Assembly (NCBI GenBank): GCA_016927755.1
Contig: JAFGLZ010000097.1
Location: forward strand, 1-64,000
From: Phycisphaerae bacterium
GTDB lineage: Bacteria; Planctomycetota; Phycisphaerae; UBA1845; JAFGLZ01
Direction of reading: 5' to 3'
Length of the DNA stretch: 64,000 nt
Position 1 is the stretch's first letter; each line of letters opens with the position of its first letter. The notes below the pieces were generated by a model that was not told the DNA's origin, did not search any database, and saw only the letters and a program-made list of their open reading frames with translations. The translations under genes and the position numbers were made by a program. Shown here piece by piece: positions 62,130 through 64,000 of this stretch.

Positions 62130-62714
62130 CTACAATCGCCTGCACCGCTCGTAGGCCAGCTCGGCCGCCTTGCAGTTCAACTCCCCGCGACGTCCGAACT
62201 CCTCACTGATCGCGCGTTGAACGTGGTCGAGCGAGACCATCTCAGGCACCGCCTTGGCCAGGGCGCCCAACATGGGGCTGTTGAGCACGAGGTCGGCGCC
62301 CGCGCGAAGATCCAACTCCAACGACACGCCCGTGGCATCCACCGCCCAAACCTGAAGGTCGTTGCGCCCGTTCAGGTCCAGAGACGTCGCCTCCGTGTTC
62401 ACCACCACCCGTCCGCCGGCGACGAGACCATCGAGCACGACGTCGGGCGTTCGCACGATCGCCAGCGGGTCGATCAACACCACCACGTTCGGGCGCCTTA
62501 CGGCCGACCAGATGCGCACCGGCTCCGGGCTGATCCGGTTGAAGGCCTTCACGGGCGAGCCCCGGCGCTCGGCGCCGATGAACGGAATCGCCTGAACGCC
62601 CTTCATGCCGCCGCCGCCCTGATAGGCCGCCACGCATAACAGCTTCGCCGCGGTCACCGTCCCCTGACCGCCCCGACCGTGCCAGCGAATTTCCCAAAGC
62701 CGTTCCGAGCTCAT
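62130..62714 (-). CDS. porC: 2-oxoacid:ferredoxin oxidoreductase, gamma subunit
   Basis: 194 aa. EIRWHGRGGQGTVTAAKLLC at the N-terminus is the hallmark of the gamma/POR domain. AIPFIGAERRGSPVKAFNRI and NSPMLGALAKAVPEM follow. Together with the alpha, beta and delta subunits it forms a four-subunit pyruvate- or 2-ketoisovalerate-type enzyme. The gap to porD is 75 bp and to porB 63 bp. Ribosome site weak. Confidence 0.92.
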   Translation of the reverse strand: MSSERLWEIRWHGRGGQGTVTAAKLLCVAAYQGGGGMKGVQAIPFIGAERRGSPVKAFNRISPEPVRIWSAVRRPNVVVLIDPLAIVRTPDVVLDGLVAGGRVVVNTEATSLDLNGRNDLQVWAVDATGVSLELDLRAGADLVLNSPMLGALAKAVPEMVSLDHVQRAISEEFGRRGELNCKAAELAYERCRRL

Positions 62715-62777
62715 CTTGTCGTTTCTCTAAGAGTCAGCGGCCCTTGCGCCGCACCACGCTTCCCGTCGCGTTCCTTC

Positions 62778-63734
62778 TCACCCTTCCTCGGCCGCCGCAT
62801 GAGCGGCCTGACTGGCCAACTGGTCTCGAACCGCCTGCCAGTTCCCCTCGACCCAACGCTCCAACTCCTGGTAGATCTCGCCTTGAGCCCGACGGAATCT
62901 GCCCTGGATCTCCAGGTACTCGCTCAGCCGTTTCGGCTTGGCGTCGGACTCCGCCAGTCGCTTGCTCGGCCCGGTCAGTTGCATTCGACCATGCTCGATC
63001 TCGTAAAGAATCCACATCCCCGTCTGCACGGCCAGCTTGCCCACCTTCGGAGCGTGCCGCGGTTGAAAACGCCAGCCGGGCGGACACGGCGCAAGCAAGT
63101 GGATGAACTTCAACCCGCGATGGCGCTTGGCCTTGAGCAGCTTCTCGTAGAGATCAAGCGGATAGGCCGAGCACGCCGTGGCGAGATAGTCCAGATGATG
63201 GCCCGCCATGATGGCCATCAGGTCCTTCTTGTGCTCCTTCTTGCCGGCGGGCGTGGTCGTCGTGATCGCTCCGAATGGGGTGCCGCCGCTCCGCTGCGTG
63301 CCGGTGTTCATGTACGCTTCATTGTCGTAACAGACGTAGATGACGTCGTCGCCCCGCTCGGCTGCGCCGCTGAGAGCCTGAATGCCGATGTCGAACGTCC
63401 CGCCGTCGCCCGCCCACACCAACACGTTCGTCTCGCCGTGACCTCTGGCACGCATGGCCGCCTTGATGCCGGAAGCCGCCGCCGCGCCGCCGGCGAAAAC
63501 CATGTTCGTAAACGGTACCCCCGACGCCGACCGCGGATACAGTCCGACCACCACGTTCGTGCACGACGCCGGCGCCACCACACACGTGTTCGGTCCGAGC
63601 GCCTTGAGCGCCCAACGCAACGAAAGCGACAGGCTGCACCCCGGACACGTGCCGTTGCCCTTGAGCCAAAGCTCCTTGCGGGCCTCCTCGGCCAGCACCT
63701 TCGGCGTCAGCTTCTTGCGGAGTTCCTCGGGCAC
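62778..63734 (-). CDS. porB: 2-oxoacid:ferredoxin oxidoreductase, beta (TPP-binding) subunit
   Basis: 318 aa, GTG start with AAGGAG 7 nt upstream, inside the end of porA. N-terminal NGTCPGC holds cluster ligands. TPP/Mg2+ motif GDGGTFDIGIQALSGAAERG then DNEAYMNTGTQRS; C-terminal PCPPGWRFQP with another cluster Cys. It decarboxylates a 2-oxoacid to an acyl-CoA with reduction of ferredoxin; the substrate (pyruvate or a branched-chain oxoacid) cannot be told by eye. Confidence 0.93.
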   Translation of the reverse strand: MPEELRKKLTPKVLAEEARKELWLKGNGTCPGCSLSLSLRWALKALGPNTCVVAPASCTNVVVGLYPRSASGVPFTNMVFAGGAAAASGIKAAMRARGHGETNVLVWAGDGGTFDIGIQALSGAAERGDDVIYVCYDNEAYMNTGTQRSGGTPFGAITTTTPAGKKEHKKDLMAIMAGHHLDYLATACSAYPLDLYEKLLKAKRHRGLKFIHLLAPCPPGWRFQPRHAPKVGKLAVQTGMWILYEIEHGRMQLTGPSKRLAESDAKPKRLSEYLEIQGRFRRAQGEIYQELERWVEGNWQAVRDQLASQAAHAAAEEG

Positions 63735-63736
63735 GC

Positions 63737-64000
63737 TTACTCCTTCAGGCCCAGCCAGATCACGTCGTCAGACGCCTTGTTCCCTCGCGCGGCGGTCAGT
63801 ACTCGCTCGGCCACGCCGATCTGTTCTTCGAGCGACACGTCTCTCCCGCCCAGACCCGCCACGATCGGCACGACGATCGCATCGCTACGGCCCTGGATCG
63901 CCGACCGCACGTCGCTGGCCACGATGCCGCCCCCCATGCCGAACGCGATGTCCCGCTCCATGATCGCCAGCGTCCCGAACCGCCGGGCCAAATCGCGGAC
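63737..64000 (-). CDS. porA: 2-oxoacid:ferredoxin oxidoreductase, alpha subunit (3' end only)
   Basis: The C-terminal 87 residues are visible: MERDIAFGMGGGIVASDVRS, PIVAGLGGRDVSLEEQIGVA. The start lies beyond the window edge; the frame is open to base 64000. The stop is 2 bp from the porB start codon. Confidence 0.85.
   Translation of the reverse strand, partial: VRDLARRFGTLAIMERDIAFGMGGGIVASDVRSAIQGRSDAIVVPIVAGLGGRDVSLEEQIGVAERVLTAARGNKASDDVIWLGLKE

Overview
The window is about 64 kb of high-GC bacterial chromosome. I read it as a planctomycete, probably Phycisphaerae-like. The grounds are the secreted carbohydrate-active proteins, a DUF1080 protein, a HAF-repeat giant protein, a hydrazine-synthase-alpha-like cytochrome, many small membrane proteins ending in a CxxCGYDLTAN...CPECG ribbon, and dense families of dispersed extragenic hairpins. 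A flagellar switch protein, two chemoreceptors and a 2-oxoacid:ferredoxin oxidoreductase point to a motile organism with anaerobic-type metabolism. I saw no rRNA, tRNA, CRISPR array, integrase or transposase gene.

Layout. 0.2-11 kb: diheme HzsA-like protein, AsnRS, HAF/TSP3 surface protein, TilS and a GT-C membrane enzyme. 11-21 kb: a glycan-degradation region (GH29 fucosidase, GH-A-like lipoprotein, two tandem beta-propeller hydrolase paralogs, a pectate-lyase-like toroid). 21-24 kb: two very short genes (a 53-aa membrane protein behind a sigma-54 site, a 43-aa lipoprotein with its own terminator), a gene remnant, a VOC protein and a DUF1080 protein. 24-31 kb: methyltransferase, Tat-exported DUF4434-like protein, CYTH enzyme, HEAT protein, the TldD/TldE pair and a GH99-like protein. 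31.6-33.4 kb: a DNA methyltransferase fused to a GIY-YIG-like domain. 33.6-35.4 kb: an SSS symporter. 35.8-44.6 kb: a run of nine membrane/zinc-ribbon proteins of two designs, interrupted by an unrelated membrane protein and a HEAT lipoprotein. 45.1-47.8 kb: an MBOAT acyltransferase overlapping an EPSP-synthase-fold protein with a degraded active site. 47.9-55.4 kb: DUF4190 protein, FliM, an N6-adenine methyltransferase and a giant anchored exoprotein. 55.4-61.2 kb: two chemoreceptors and a FixJ-type regulator. 61.7-64 kb: the four-subunit oxidoreductase, cut by the window edge.

The most unusual signal lies between the genes. Roughly every 6 kb there is a copy of a hairpin element; the best copy (51375-51548) is 174 bp with 18-bp terminal inverted repeats that begin and end in TA. 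In two places the first three bases of this element are the TAA stop codon of the preceding gene. A second repeat family begins with the TAG stop codon of three glycoside-hydrolase genes, and a third supplies the TAG stop of a zinc-ribbon gene. Stems in several families differ by paired changes, which argues for selection on, or spread of, folded forms. A second theme is a conserved -10-like box 6-7 nt before the ATG of several zinc-ribbon genes, suggesting leaderless transcripts; one of them reads a 15-codon peptide whose stop overlaps the next start.

All family names come from reading motifs by eye; no database search was run. Starts were chosen from Shine-Dalgarno spacing, signal peptides or paralog alignment.
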